Origin: JAWLFY01 sp041685355
GTDB lineage: Bacteria > Planctomycetota > Planctomycetia > Pirellulales > Pirellulaceae
Reading direction: 5' to 3'
Length of the DNA stretch: 64,000 nt
Assembly: GCA_041685355.1 (NCBI GenBank)
Contig: JAWLFY010000001.1
Coordinates: 1 to 64,000 of the forward strand
Part shown: piece after piece, positions 34,682 to 43,009 of the stretch
Position numbering within the stretch: position 1 is the stretch's first letter
Layout of the letters: every line of letters starts with the position of its first letter
Position numbers and translations under genes: made by a program
The notes under the pieces: generated by a model
Database searches by the model: none
Told to the model about the DNA's origin: nothing
Seen by the model: the letters and a program-made list of their open reading frames with translations, nothing else

Positions 34682-35033
34682 CCGCCACGGGGACGACGGC
34701 CAAAAAGGGGAAGGGGGTAATTAAAGGTGCGAGTCACTCGGAAGCCGACCGAGCGATGCGTCAACCAGGGCCCCAACAGGGCCTCTGAGTGATTCGACTT
34801 GTGCCTTGCGGCGGTGACATCGGATCGCCCCGGACGGAGCACGCGGTGGCTTGGCACGCGATTTGCTTTTCCGTTGATGACGAGATCGGCTTTAGGAGTC
34901 GATCGAAGGGTGGCCGTTTCGGGCGGAAGACGCGATGCCGCGGGGGGTGGCGTGAAGGGTCGCCGCAGAGTCGTTAAACTTGGAGCCGTCATGAGCGGTT
35001 TCGCTGGTGCAGTTCCCGGGGATCAACGAGCCG
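34682..35033. other. Spacer with orphan RAYT end upstream of the CFA synthase
   Basis: 352 bp with no recognisable gene. It begins with the RAYT-related end (34702-34740), followed by a short GGCCC-loop-GGGCC hairpin near 34768-34782 and inverted gagtcactc/gagtgattc arms around it. It ends in the ribosome-site region of the CFA synthase. Confidence 0.6.
34702..34740 (+). repeat. Orphan copy of the RAYT element right end (solo terminus)
   Basis: aaaaa-ggggaagggggta at 34702-34719 matches the first 18 bp of the RAYT terminal repeat. After a variable stretch, gtgcgagtcac matches the reverse complement of the segment holding the RAYT stop codon. Further similarity (gaagccgaccgagcg versus gaaccgactggacgcg) suggests a decayed remnant of the 3' tail of the gene. 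Confidence 0.8.
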
Positions 35034-36263
35034 ATGGAGAGCATCAGTACGAAGCTGGATCGGTGGTTGATCAGGCGACTGCTCCGTGCCATCGGAGATC
35101 CGCTCGTCGCCGTCGAGGTGGATGGCGGCGCGTCGGTGACCCCGAACGGCGAAACGGCGAAGGGCCGCGTCGTCGTCCGTAATCGTGGGGCGATCTGGCG
35201 AATCGCGTTGAACCCTGAGTTCCGTTTTCCGGAGGCCTACGCAGCGGGGGAGATCGAAGTCGACGACCTGGAACTCTTGCTCTCGACCTTCTTCGCGGAC
35301 TACCAGAACCAAGGTTCGCCCGGGCTACGACGGAGGGTCGCCGAACGTTGGGTGCTTCCGAGCCGCGGGAGTCTCGCCCGCTCGCGACAACAGATCCGTC
35401 ACCACTATGACATCGGCAACGACTTTTACCGTTTGTGGTTAGACGAGCAGATGGTCTACACCTGCGCGTACTTTGCCGAGCCGTCTCTGACACTGGAGCA
35501 GGCCCAGGCGGCGAAGATGGAGCACGTCTGTCGGAAGCTCTGTTTGCGTCCCGGAATGCGGGTCGTCGACGCCGGTTGTGGGTGGGGGGCGCTGGCACTG
35601 CACATGGCGCGGTATCACGGTGTGACCGTCGACGCGTTCAACATTTCGGGCGAACAGATCGAATACGCGCGGGAGCGGGCGCGTCTGGACGGGCTCGAGG
35701 GACGCGTCCGATTCGTGCACGATGACTGGCGGAACATCCGCGGCCGTTACGACGCGTTCGCGTCGGTCGGCATGTTGGAACATCTCGGCCGAAGCCGGTA
35801 CCGAGAGTTCGGGGACGTGATTCACGCGGCGTTGAAGCCTCAGGGGATCGGGTTGATCCATTCGATCGGTCGCAATTTCAAGTGTCGGCTCAACCGCTGG
35901 ATCGAGCAGCGCATTTTCCCGGGCGCGTACCCTCCGCCTCTCCGCGAAATGATGGAAATCTTCGAGCCTCACCGGTTCTCGGTGCTGGACGTCGAAAACC
36001 TGCGTTTGCACTACGCCGAGACGCTTCGCTGCTGGTTGACGCGATACGAAAAATCGGTCGACCAGATCGCCGAAGAGTTCGACGACCGCTTCGCGCGGAC
36101 TTGGCGGCTGTACCTGCTCAGCTCGATGCTGGCGTTTCGGTACGGCAGCTTGCAACTGTTTCAAGTGGTGTTCGCCCACGGCAGCAACAACGAGTTACCC
36201 CGGACCCGCGGGCACGTATACCCTCAACCCACCGGGACCGGGCATGAAATCACATCGGTCTGA
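35034..36263 (+). CDS. Cyclopropane-fatty-acyl-phospholipid synthase family methyltransferase
   Basis: 409 residues from ATG 35034 (MESISTKLDRWLIRR); a GTG nine codons upstream (35007) is the alternative. Short N-terminal lipid-binding part (to about 110: VVVRNRGAIWRIALNPEFRF, YAAGEIEVDDLELLLSTFF), then the catalytic domain: QQIRHHYDIGNDFYRLWLDE, MVYTCAYFAEPSLTLEQAQ, the SAM-binding VVDAGCGWGALALHMARYHG, FNISGEQIEYARERARLDGL and FASVGMLEHLGRSRYREFGD. It uses S-adenosylmethionine to add a methylene (or methyl) group to unsaturated acyl chains of membrane phospholipids. Conserved Asp/Glu/His residues of the bicarbonate site appear kept. The 3' end overlaps the following reductase-like gene by 20 nt, so both form an operon. 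Coding-strand composition is richer in G than in the preceding genes, and RAYT ends lie on both sides, hinting at acquisition as a unit. Confidence 0.93.
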   Translation: MESISTKLDRWLIRRLLRAIGDPLVAVEVDGGASVTPNGETAKGRVVVRNRGAIWRIALNPEFRFPEAYAAGEIEVDDLELLLSTFFADYQNQGSPGLRRRVAERWVLPSRGSLARSRQQIRHHYDIGNDFYRLWLDEQMVYTCAYFAEPSLTLEQAQAAKMEHVCRKLCLRPGMRVVDAGCGWGALALHMARYHGVTVDAFNISGEQIEYARERARLDGLEGRVRFVHDDWRNIRGRYDAFASVGMLEHLGRSRYREFGDVIHAALKPQGIGLIHSIGRNFKCRLNRWIEQRIFPGAYPPPLREMMEIFEPHRFSVLDVENLRLHYAETLRCWLTRYEKSVDQIAEEFDDRFARTWRLYLLSSMLAFRYGSLQLFQVVFAHGSNNELPRTRGHVYPQPTGTGHEITSV

Positions 36264-37350
36264 CGTGCTGATCGTCGGTGGCGGCCCGGCCGGATCGACG
36301 TGCGCCTGGCGGCTACGTCGGGCGGGGCTGGACGTCACCGTGATCGACAAGGCGTCGTTCCCGAGGGACAAGACGTGTGCGGGGTGGATCACTCCGGCGG
36401 TCGTCGACGCGCTGGAACTCGACGTCGACGATTACCGGCGGGACCACCATTGGCAGCCGATCCGCGGCTTCCGTTGCGGCGTGGTGGGGGGCGACGACGT
36501 CGCGTTGGATTACGTGCGACCGGTCAGCTTCGGCATCCGGCGATGCGAGTTCGACGATTACCTTCTCCGCCGGGCGGAGGCCGAGTGCCGGTACGAACAA
36601 CCGGTCCGCTCGATCGAGCGAGCCGAAGGGGAGTGGCAGGTCAACGGGCGTTACTCCGCCCCGATGTTGGTCGGGGCGGGGGGGCATTTTTGCCCGGTGG
36701 CCAAGTCGCTCGGCACACGCAAACGGCAAACACGGTCTGCGGTCGTGGCCCAGGAAGTGGAGTTTCCGATCCCGGCGGACCAGTCGGGCCGGGTCGCGGT
36801 CCGGGCCGACGTCCCGGAACTGTATTTCTGCGCGGACATGCGGGGCTACGGGTGGTGCTTTCGCAAGGAGAATTATTTGAATGTCGGGCTCGGGCGAGTC
36901 GGCGGACGTCACATCCGCTCGCACGTCGACGATTTCTGTCGTTTTCTCGAACGTCGCCACCGCGTCAACTGCGACTTGCCTCCGCGGTTTTCGGGTCACG
37001 CCTACCATCTTTATGAGGCTTCGGACCCCTCGCCGGTGGGTGACGGGGTGCTATTGGTCGGAGATTCGGCGGGCCTCGCATACCGTCAGAGCGGCGAAGG
37101 GATTCGGCCGGCCGTAGAATCGGGGATCATGGCGGCAGAGCAGATCCTCGAAGCGGGGGGGGATTATCGCATCGACCGGCTTCGCGCCTATGGCGATCGT
37201 CTCCGGCGTCGATTCGGGGCCCCGCACGCGGTGACCTCTGCCTTGGGGGCGATCCTGCCGACGGCCTGGCTCGCCCCGCTCGCCGCTAAGTTGGTGCCCC
37301 GCCGCTGGTTCGCCCGACATGTGGTCATCGACCGGATGTTTCTGCGATGA
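36244..37350 (+). CDS. Geranylgeranyl reductase-family FAD-dependent oxidoreductase
   Basis: 368 residues. FAD-binding start SDVLIVGGGPAGSTCAWRLR with the acidic strand end VTVIDKASFPRDKTCAGWIT (the PR.K.CGG.. block of the family). The second nucleotide-binding block is VGDGVLLVGDSAGLAYRQSG with EGIRPAVESGIMAAEQIL, the GD...G motif region. YLNVGLGRVGGRHIRSHVDD is family-like. Members reduce double bonds of isoprenoid chains (geranylgeranyl groups, menaquinone or archaeal-type lipids) or hydroxylate aromatic compounds. Here the tight link to a cyclopropane-fatty-acid synthase (20-nt overlap) suggests a lipid substrate, which is inference. The ATG at 36244 is within the CFA synthase end. Downstream lies the fossil RAYT 3' end. 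The call is good at family level only. Confidence 0.88.
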   Translation: MKSHRSDVLIVGGGPAGSTCAWRLRRAGLDVTVIDKASFPRDKTCAGWITPAVVDALELDVDDYRRDHHWQPIRGFRCGVVGGDDVALDYVRPVSFGIRRCEFDDYLLRRAEAECRYEQPVRSIERAEGEWQVNGRYSAPMLVGAGGHFCPVAKSLGTRKRQTRSAVVAQEVEFPIPADQSGRVAVRADVPELYFCADMRGYGWCFRKENYLNVGLGRVGGRHIRSHVDDFCRFLERRHRVNCDLPPRFSGHAYHLYEASDPSPVGDGVLLVGDSAGLAYRQSGEGIRPAVESGIMAAEQILEAGGDYRIDRLRAYGDRLRRRFGAPHAVTSALGAILPTAWLAPLAAKLVPRRWFARHVVIDRMFLR

Positions 37351-37421
37351 CCCGTTCGTGAACCTCACGATCGGCGCAGGCGAAGAGGGCGACTCGGATG
37401 TGTCTTACCGAGGCCCCGGCC

Positions 37422-37525
37422 AACAAAGGGAAAGGGGTATGGTTACCGACGCGTCACGCCGAAACCGACCGGACGCGTTCCCGTGGGCGCGTGGACGGTC
37501 GGCCGACCGGGCGGAGCGTCGACAT
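37422..37525 (-). pseudogene. Fossil 3' end of a RAYT gene with its right terminus
   Basis: Read on the minus strand, 37521-37454 encodes STLRPVGRPSTRPRERVRS followed by VSA and a stop. This matches the last 22 residues of the intact RAYT (STLRPVGRPSKRPRERVQS, then VPA) with four changes, and the DNA is similar beyond that into the terminal repeat (37422-37439 on the plus strand, aacaaagggaaaggggta). Upstream of the matching part the similarity is lost at about 37525, close to the purU stop. No transposase core remains. It lies between the convergent reductase and purU genes, like the intact element lies between convergent genes. Confidence 0.85.
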
Positions 37526-37543
37526 AGGCCCGAACGACCGCCG

Positions 37544-38413
37544 TCACGTTTGCGCCGCCCGCTTGCGGGCGACGACGCGGTGGAAGTGGAGATAGACTTC
37601 GCGGTCAACGACGCGACGGACGCCTTCGACGAGGCACTCCGGTTCGTTGACCCGTTCCCCCTCGGTGATGATCTCCGCGAGCGGGGTCCCGGGGGCGACG
37701 GCGAACGTCCGTTGGTTGATCGTTTGGTTTCCCGCGTCGAGTTCGGGGATAATGAAATGACATGTCGCGCCGAAGGTGAGCATCCGGGCGTTGAACGCGT
37801 CGTGATAGGGGCGGAACCCGGGAAACCCTGGCAACAGCCCGTGGTGTAGGTTGATGATCCGCCCACCGGCGAACTGCCAGCAGGTGTTGGCGGGGAGGAT
37901 CCGCATGTAGCGGGCGAGGACGACGTAGTCGATGTCGAACGCGTCGAGCGCGTCGACCATCGCGGCGTCGTCGGCGGCGCCCCGCTCGTCCCCGATCATC
38001 CGGAACTCCGCCCCGAACTCGTCGGCGAGCCCTCGAAGCTTCGGCCGGTTCGAGAGCACCACCGGAACCGTTCCGCGGATCGTCCCGCGGCGGACCGCCT
38101 CGAGCACGGCCCGGGGGGTCTCTTCGACGAACGTCCCGCAGACCGCGATCCGTGGGGAATCGGCGTTCGTTTCGCTGCTCCAGACGCGGATCGAGAGCCC
38201 GGTGTGTTCGCCGATTTGACGCATCGCGTCGACCAACGGACCGTACTCCGACCGTTCCGCATCGATCCGGCAGAGCATCGCGAACAGTTGCTCCTCGTCA
38301 TGGTCGTACATCTGGATCTCGGCGATCCGGGCTCCGCGACCGGTGACGTGGTGGATGATCGGGTCGGCGAGCCCGGAGTGGTCGGGGCCGAGCGCGGTGA
38401 TGACAATTTCCAT
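37544..38413 (-). CDS. purU: Formyltetrahydrofolate deformylase
   Basis: 289 residues, the usual PurU size. An N-terminal ACT domain (about 1-80: MEIVITALGPDHSGLADPII, MYDHDEEQLFAMLCRID) is followed by a formyltransferase-like domain: PRIAVCGTFVEETPRAVLEA, LARYMRILPANTCW, the catalytic IINLHHGLLPGFPGFRPYHD (Asn/His) and GATCHFIIPELDAGNQTINQ with the catalytic Asp. It hydrolyses 10-formyl-tetrahydrofolate to formate and tetrahydrofolate in the cytoplasm, balancing one-carbon pools and, in E. coli, feeding PurT; the ACT domain senses Met/Gly there. The strict PurU Ser in HHSFLP is replaced by Gly-Leu. It is transcribed alone and converges on the fossil RAYT end. The upstream region, shared with the Cys-cluster gene on the other strand, is a divergent spacer. 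Confidence 0.92.
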   Translation of the reverse strand: MEIVITALGPDHSGLADPIIHHVTGRGARIAEIQMYDHDEEQLFAMLCRIDAERSEYGPLVDAMRQIGEHTGLSIRVWSSETNADSPRIAVCGTFVEETPRAVLEAVRRGTIRGTVPVVLSNRPKLRGLADEFGAEFRMIGDERGAADDAAMVDALDAFDIDYVVLARYMRILPANTCWQFAGGRIINLHHGLLPGFPGFRPYHDAFNARMLTFGATCHFIIPELDAGNQTINQRTFAVAPGTPLAEIITEGERVNEPECLVEGVRRVVDREVYLHFHRVVARKRAAQT

Positions 38414-38643
38414 GGGGCGTGGCCGGGTCGGCGGTACGGGTCGCGTTGGGGCGTGCAGGTCTGGGGGCTTTATAAACGATCCCCGATTTCGCTACGCTCT
38501 GCTTCATCTGGTCGTCCTCCGCCCCGCGAACGCGACGTCCGGTGAACGCGACGCCGCTCGGAACGTTTGTCGCACGCGCGTTTACCGGGTCCGAGGCGAC
38601 CGTGCCCCTTTCCAGACAGAGCCCAGCACGAGGAATCGGATCG

Positions 38644-39108
38644 ATGACGGCGACGACGGTACCTTCCAAGCGGCGACGGGATCAAGTTCCCGCCGGGGCG
38701 AACCTGTGCGAGTATTGTACGGCCAAGTGTTGCCATTACTTCGCGCTCCCGATCGAGGAACCTGCCTCGCGACGGGATTTCGATTTCATGCGGTGGTACC
38801 TGCTTCACGACCGGGCCTCGGTGTTCGTCGACGACGACGTCTGGTACTTGTTGGTCCACACCACGTGCAAGCACCTCCGCGACGACTACATGTGTGGGAT
38901 TTACGAGACCCGCCCACAGATCTGCCGTGATTACACGACCGACGAGTGTGAGTTCGAAGACGATTGGTGTTACGAGATGTACTTCGAGACACCCGAGCAG
39001 ATCGACGAGTACGCCGACGCGATGTTCGGCCCCCAGTTCCCCGAGCCGGAGGTCGCCGATCGACACCCGTTGCGAAGCCGCGTCCCGAAGGGGTTGCCGA
39101 TCGCTTGA
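38644..39108 (+). CDS. YkgJ-family cysteine-cluster (zinc/iron-chelating) protein
   Basis: 154 residues from ATG 38644, preceded by gagga 10 nt upstream. An in-frame ATG at 38542 would add 34 residues without family character and without a ribosome site. The Cys pattern is the family hallmark: NLCEYCTAKCCHYFALPI (C..C...CC) near 20-37, then HTTCKHLRDDYMCGIYETRP and QICRDYTTDECEFEDDWCYE, giving at least eight cysteines in a CxxCxxxCC...C...C...C order. Family members are small cytosolic proteins thought to bind zinc or an iron-sulfur cluster; biochemical roles are mostly unknown. It precedes hisS by 64 bp in the same direction, so co-transcription is likely. The family call is reliable, the function is not. 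Confidence 0.9.
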   Translation: MTATTVPSKRRRDQVPAGANLCEYCTAKCCHYFALPIEEPASRRDFDFMRWYLLHDRASVFVDDDVWYLLVHTTCKHLRDDYMCGIYETRPQICRDYTTDECEFEDDWCYEMYFETPEQIDEYADAMFGPQFPEPEVADRHPLRSRVPKGLPIA

Positions 39109-39172
39109 GCCGGCCACGTCCCTGTCGTTTCTTCTGCCGTCTCGCCCCGCGAGGCTTTGATCGGATCTCCCC

Positions 39173-40591
39173 ATGCCACTGATCGAACCGCGGACCTTAA
39201 AGGGTTTCCGCGATTACCTTCCCGCGTCGATGATCCCCCGCGAGCAGCTGATGGAGACGGCGCGGGGGGTGTTCCGTTCGTTCGGGTTCGCCCCGATCGA
39301 CACGCCGACACTCGAGCTGTTGGAGATCTTGACGGGGAAGGGGAGCGACGAGACCGACCGCCAGATCTATCGATTTCGCGACAACGGCGGCCGGGACGTC
39401 GGGATGCGGTTCGACCTGACCGTCCCGCTCGCCCGCTTCGCCGCCCAGCACGCGGCGGCTTTGGGGATGCCGTTCAAGCGGTACCACATCGCCCCGGTGT
39501 GGCGTGGCGAGAAGCCGCAAGAGGGGCGTTACCGCGAGTTCTACCAATGCGATTTTGATACGGTGGGGACCGAGTCGGCGATCGCCGACATCGAAGCGGT
39601 GACGGTGATCGACGCGTTGCTCGTCGCGATCGGGTTCGACCGGTTCACGATCCGGGTCAATCACCGCGGGATCCTGAGCGGGCTGCTCGAGCACCTGGGG
39701 CTGGGCGAACAGACCGTGCCGGTCCTCCGTTCGCTCGACAAGCTCGACAAGATCGGCCGCGAGCGAACTCGCGGGGAGATGATCGAAGCGGCCGGGATCG
39801 ACGGGGCGGCGGCCGACGCGGTGCTCGCGCTGGCCGAGTGCGGCGGTGGCGCCGAGTGCGGCGGTGGCGCCGAGGGCGGCGGTGGCGCCGAGGGCAACGC
39901 GGACGCCGAGTCGGTGCTGGCTCGGCTGCCGGAGATCACCGGGGGAAACCCGCGGGCGGCGGCCGGGATCGAACGGCTCGGCGAAACGTATCGCGGGGCG
40001 TTGGCGGCGGGCGTTCCGTCCCATCGGCTGAAGCTCGACGTGGCGATCGCACGCGGACTCGATTATTACACCGGCGTGATCTTCGAAACGACGCTCGACG
40101 ACCTGCCGACGATCGGCAGCGTCTGCAGCGGCGGCCGTTACGACAACTTGGCGGGGCTGTTCACAAAGCAACACCTTCCCGGGATCGGTGCCTCGCTCGG
40201 GCTTGACCGGTTACTCGCCGCGATGGAACAACTCGGGATGCTGCCCGGGGTTTCGAAGCCGTGCCCGGTCATCGTGACCTATTTCGACCGCGACCGCCGC
40301 GACGACTACTTACGGTTGGCGCGCAACCTACGGACGGCCGGGATCGGGACGGAGCTGTACCCGGAACCGAAGAAGCTCGGCGCCCAGCTCAAATACGCCG
40401 ACGCCCAAGGGTTCCAGTTGGCGGTGATCGCCGGAGGGAACGAATGGGACGAGGGGCGATGCCAGGTGAAACGGCTGGCGACGAAGGAGTCGTTTGACAT
40501 TGCCTATACTCACGACGAACCGGGACCGCTCGTGGCCCGGCTCGGGGAGCTGATCCGCGACGTCAAAGCTGAACGGCGTGGGCCTCGTTGA
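39173..40591 (+). CDS. hisS: Histidyl-tRNA synthetase with repeat insertion
   Basis: 472 residues. Class II synthetase that charges tRNA-His. Motif 1 region: GFRDYLPASMIPREQLMETA, then RFRDNGGRDVGMRFDLTVPL. Motif 2: HIAPVWRGEKPQEGRYREFY. Histidine-specific blocks: IARGLDYYTGVIFETTLDDL, GSVCSGGRYDNLAGLF and motif 3 GIGASLGLDRLLAAMEQL. The C-terminal anticodon-binding domain is from about 360 (CPVIVTYFDRDRRDDYLRLA, KKLGAQLKYADAQGFQLAVI). An insertion at about 223-246 consists of Gly-Gly-Gly-Ala-Glu-type repeats from an 18-nt tandem array; it lies in the insertion domain that varies between HisRS proteins, so activity is probably kept. The 3' end overlaps the convergent GH57 gene by 29 bp. It should be essential unless another copy exists elsewhere. 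Confidence 0.96.
   Translation: MPLIEPRTLKGFRDYLPASMIPREQLMETARGVFRSFGFAPIDTPTLELLEILTGKGSDETDRQIYRFRDNGGRDVGMRFDLTVPLARFAAQHAAALGMPFKRYHIAPVWRGEKPQEGRYREFYQCDFDTVGTESAIADIEAVTVIDALLVAIGFDRFTIRVNHRGILSGLLEHLGLGEQTVPVLRSLDKLDKIGRERTRGEMIEAAGIDGAAADAVLALAECGGGAECGGGAEGGGGAEGNADAESVLARLPEITGGNPRAAAGIERLGETYRGALAAGVPSHRLKLDVAIARGLDYYTGVIFETTLDDLPTIGSVCSGGRYDNLAGLFTKQHLPGIGASLGLDRLLAAMEQLGMLPGVSKPCPVIVTYFDRDRRDDYLRLARNLRTAGIGTELYPEPKKLGAQLKYADAQGFQLAVIAGGNEWDEGRCQVKRLATKESFDIAYTHDEPGPLVARLGELIRDVKAERRGPR
39839..39910. repeat. 18-nt tandem repeat, about four copies, inside hisS
   Basis: Units at 39839-39856 and 39857-39874 are identical (tgcggcggtggcgccgag). 39875-39892 differs in its first base, and 39893-39910 is decayed. 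They encode a Cys/Gly-Gly-Gly-Gly-Ala-Glu repeat. Confidence 0.92.
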
Positions 40592-42725
40592 GGGCGTCGA
40601 TCCGCTGTTCACACGTGGTCGCCATTTCGAGCTTCACCGCCCAGCGGCCTTCGGGGTCCGCTTTGACGACCCAGTGTGGTTGGACGCAAACACTTTGGTG
40701 AACGAGTTCGAAGCCACCCTCGCTCTGGCTAACCGTCGCCACCGGGAACGCCCAGATGCCGCTCGCCCGATCGATCTCCAGTCCGACGTCGATCCCGAGC
40801 CAGCGGTCCGAAAGGGATAGCCGGTGGGTGTCGTGCAGGTCGAGTTGTTCGCCGAGCTGTCCGATCCGGTTCCCCTCGGCGTCGCTGAAATAGCGGTCGT
40901 CGGCGCCGGCGGGAAGGCCCGCGAAGTTCAGTTCGATCGCGAAGTGGAACGGACGGTCGGGCGGCAGGTTCTCGAGCAGGTAGGTGACCGACAGGCGATC
41001 GCTGCCGGCGACCAACGTGACCGCTTTGGTCAACGTGATCGGGATCCCCCATGCGTTGCCCTCACGCCGCATCTGGACTTGGACTCGGTCTCCGCCACGT
41101 CGCAATTTCGTTTCGAACGGCAATTCGACGAAGTCACCCCGCTCGGTGGCCTCACCCCGTGACACCGATTCGACCGTCGCATCGAGGTCGTAGAAATGGT
41201 CCATCAAGCTCTTGCGGTCGTACCGGTCGTACTGCAGTCGTTCGTCGAGGTCGGCCTGCTTGAACACGACGAGGTCGTGGATGCTGGCGACATCGCCCCC
41301 CGGATCGGATGGCCCCGCGAGGACCTTGCGATGATAACTTTCGGGGCGGCGTCGTAGCGTCGCGAGCAGGTTGTGGCTGATGTCGCGGATGTCCAATTCG
41401 TACAGCCGGCCACCCCGACCGGGCGCGACCCAAGCGCACAGCTTATCGTTGCTAAGTCGCACCTCTTGTTGGCCGTCGAAGTTGAAGTCGTCGGGCGTGG
41501 CCGAGACCGACGGGGTCGAAGGGAGGGCGTGATCGAGCAGCGTGTCGGCGGTGATCAGGTGGTTGTAAACCGCGTTCCTCAGGTGGGGCAAATAGGTCCC
41601 GCCGAAGGCGCCGTGCCAGTACGGACAGTTGCACTGGCCGCGATACAAGTGATCGCGGATCTCGTCGAGCGCGGTCGGATCGACCCCCGCCTCCTCCGCT
41701 TCCGCGAGCCGACCGCTGACGTCCATCATGCGGGCGTACATCTCGTTCGTTTCTTCGTACTTGACCTTAAAATTCCGCCAGTACCCGCCGCGGACGAACG
41801 CTTTCAACTGGGGCCACGCTTCGTGCCCCTCCATCGCGTGGACAACCTCTTCGAACGCGTCCTGGGCTTCGACGGGCAACGACCATTCGGTCATTTCTCG
41901 ATAGCTACAATCGGGCAGGTAAACGCGACCCGCGGGAGGCGTTTCGCGGACCGCATCGGCGAGCGTGGTCGTCCGCAGCCAGTCGGCGTTTTCGGTGAGC
42001 GCGTCGAAGAACGACCGCAACCATCCGTCGTCGTAGACGTGTTTCTTCGTGTTCGGCCAAGTTCCGAACTTCTCGCCGTCGTCGCCAAACGTGAGCACCG
42101 CGCCGGGGTGACGTTCCGCCAAGTCCCGGCAGTACTCCACCGTCTCCGCGGCGGGCCGGAACGGGATCGTGTAGCGGAGGTGTTCCGAACCGGGGAACAC
42201 CCGCAAGATCCGTCCGGCGTCCTCGGTGATGAAGTAGCCGGTTAACTTCTCGTCGCGGAGCCCCGCGGCCTTGAAGTGGAAATCGTCGAGCACCGTGTAC
42301 GCGATCCCGGCGTCGGCGACGTCCCCGGTGAGTCCCGATTCCCAAACCCGCTCGGGGGTCCACATCCCTGCCGGGACGCTGCCGAACTGGCCTTCGAGCC
42401 ACACCCCGAAGGCGCGGATCTGGCCGATCCGGTCTCGCCGGGGCAACATCGAGAGGATCGGTTCGTACTGCGGCCCGCCGACGATCTCGATCCGACCGGC
42501 GTCAACCAACAGCCTTACGCGGTCCAGGTATTCCGGGTGCCGCTCGGCGAGCCACATCACCAGCGGGCCCGACGTGTGGAGCGAGATCCTCAGACGCTCG
42601 TAAGGTTCGAACACCTCCAGAAACGGTAGGTAGCTGTCTTGGTAGGCCTGCTCGAAAACACCGTCGAAATTTCCGATCGGTTGATGATTGTGCAGGACCA
42701 AGCAGAGGTGAACGTGTGGCGTCAT
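40563..42725 (-). CDS. Glycoside hydrolase family 57, 4-alpha-glucanotransferase / alpha-amylase type
   Basis: 720 residues from ATG 42725; a longer frame to 42857 lacks family character. The (beta/alpha)7 domain starts HVHLCLVLHNHQPIGNFDGV. The catalytic Glu nucleophile is Glu125 in GMWTPERVWESGL and the acid/base Asp is at 215/216 in VLTFGDDGEKFGTWP. These positions match Glu123 and Asp214 of Thermococcus litoralis 4-alpha-glucanotransferase. DUF1925-like helices follow (about 260-430, YREMTEWSLPVEAQDAFEEV, YRGQCNCPYWHGAFGGTYLP) and a C-terminal DUF1926 beta domain (about 450-715, APGRGGRLYELDIRDISHNL, RPFHFAIELNFAGLPAGADD). It is probably cytosolic, acting on alpha-1,4-glucans or glycogen. 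Downstream of galT and glgA on the same strand, it fits a glycogen-metabolism block. The last 29 bp overlap hisS. Confidence 0.93.
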   Translation of the reverse strand: MTPHVHLCLVLHNHQPIGNFDGVFEQAYQDSYLPFLEVFEPYERLRISLHTSGPLVMWLAERHPEYLDRVRLLVDAGRIEIVGGPQYEPILSMLPRRDRIGQIRAFGVWLEGQFGSVPAGMWTPERVWESGLTGDVADAGIAYTVLDDFHFKAAGLRDEKLTGYFITEDAGRILRVFPGSEHLRYTIPFRPAAETVEYCRDLAERHPGAVLTFGDDGEKFGTWPNTKKHVYDDGWLRSFFDALTENADWLRTTTLADAVRETPPAGRVYLPDCSYREMTEWSLPVEAQDAFEEVVHAMEGHEAWPQLKAFVRGGYWRNFKVKYEETNEMYARMMDVSGRLAEAEEAGVDPTALDEIRDHLYRGQCNCPYWHGAFGGTYLPHLRNAVYNHLITADTLLDHALPSTPSVSATPDDFNFDGQQEVRLSNDKLCAWVAPGRGGRLYELDIRDISHNLLATLRRRPESYHRKVLAGPSDPGGDVASIHDLVVFKQADLDERLQYDRYDRKSLMDHFYDLDATVESVSRGEATERGDFVELPFETKLRRGGDRVQVQMRREGNAWGIPITLTKAVTLVAGSDRLSVTYLLENLPPDRPFHFAIELNFAGLPAGADDRYFSDAEGNRIGQLGEQLDLHDTHRLSLSDRWLGIDVGLEIDRASGIWAFPVATVSQSEGGFELVHQSVCVQPHWVVKADPEGRWAVKLEMATTCEQRIDALNEAHAVQL

Positions 42726-43009
42726 GGCGGCGAGCGGATGCGAGGTGGATCGGGCTTGGATATTTCGATTGTAGGCGTGAAACGGGAACCGCCGAATGGC
42801 GCGACCGTCCGATTCGGGACGAAAACGGGGAACCCGCGGGGCATCGGGACGACCCATCCGTCAGTCCGGAAAAAGCCACCCCAGTCGTCAAGGACGACGC
42901 CTTTGACGAGGTCCGCCCGCCATCCCAGGTATCGGCCGATATAACCGACAAGGTCCAGCCGAATTCGGGTTCCCGATGCTCGACGCGGCGCGGAGAGAGA
43001 GGCGACCCG

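Noticed and set aside
37319..37849. 176-residue plus-strand frame across the reductase end and purU
   Set aside because: Shadow over the fossil RAYT and purU; no motif, and purU on the minus strand is unambiguous.
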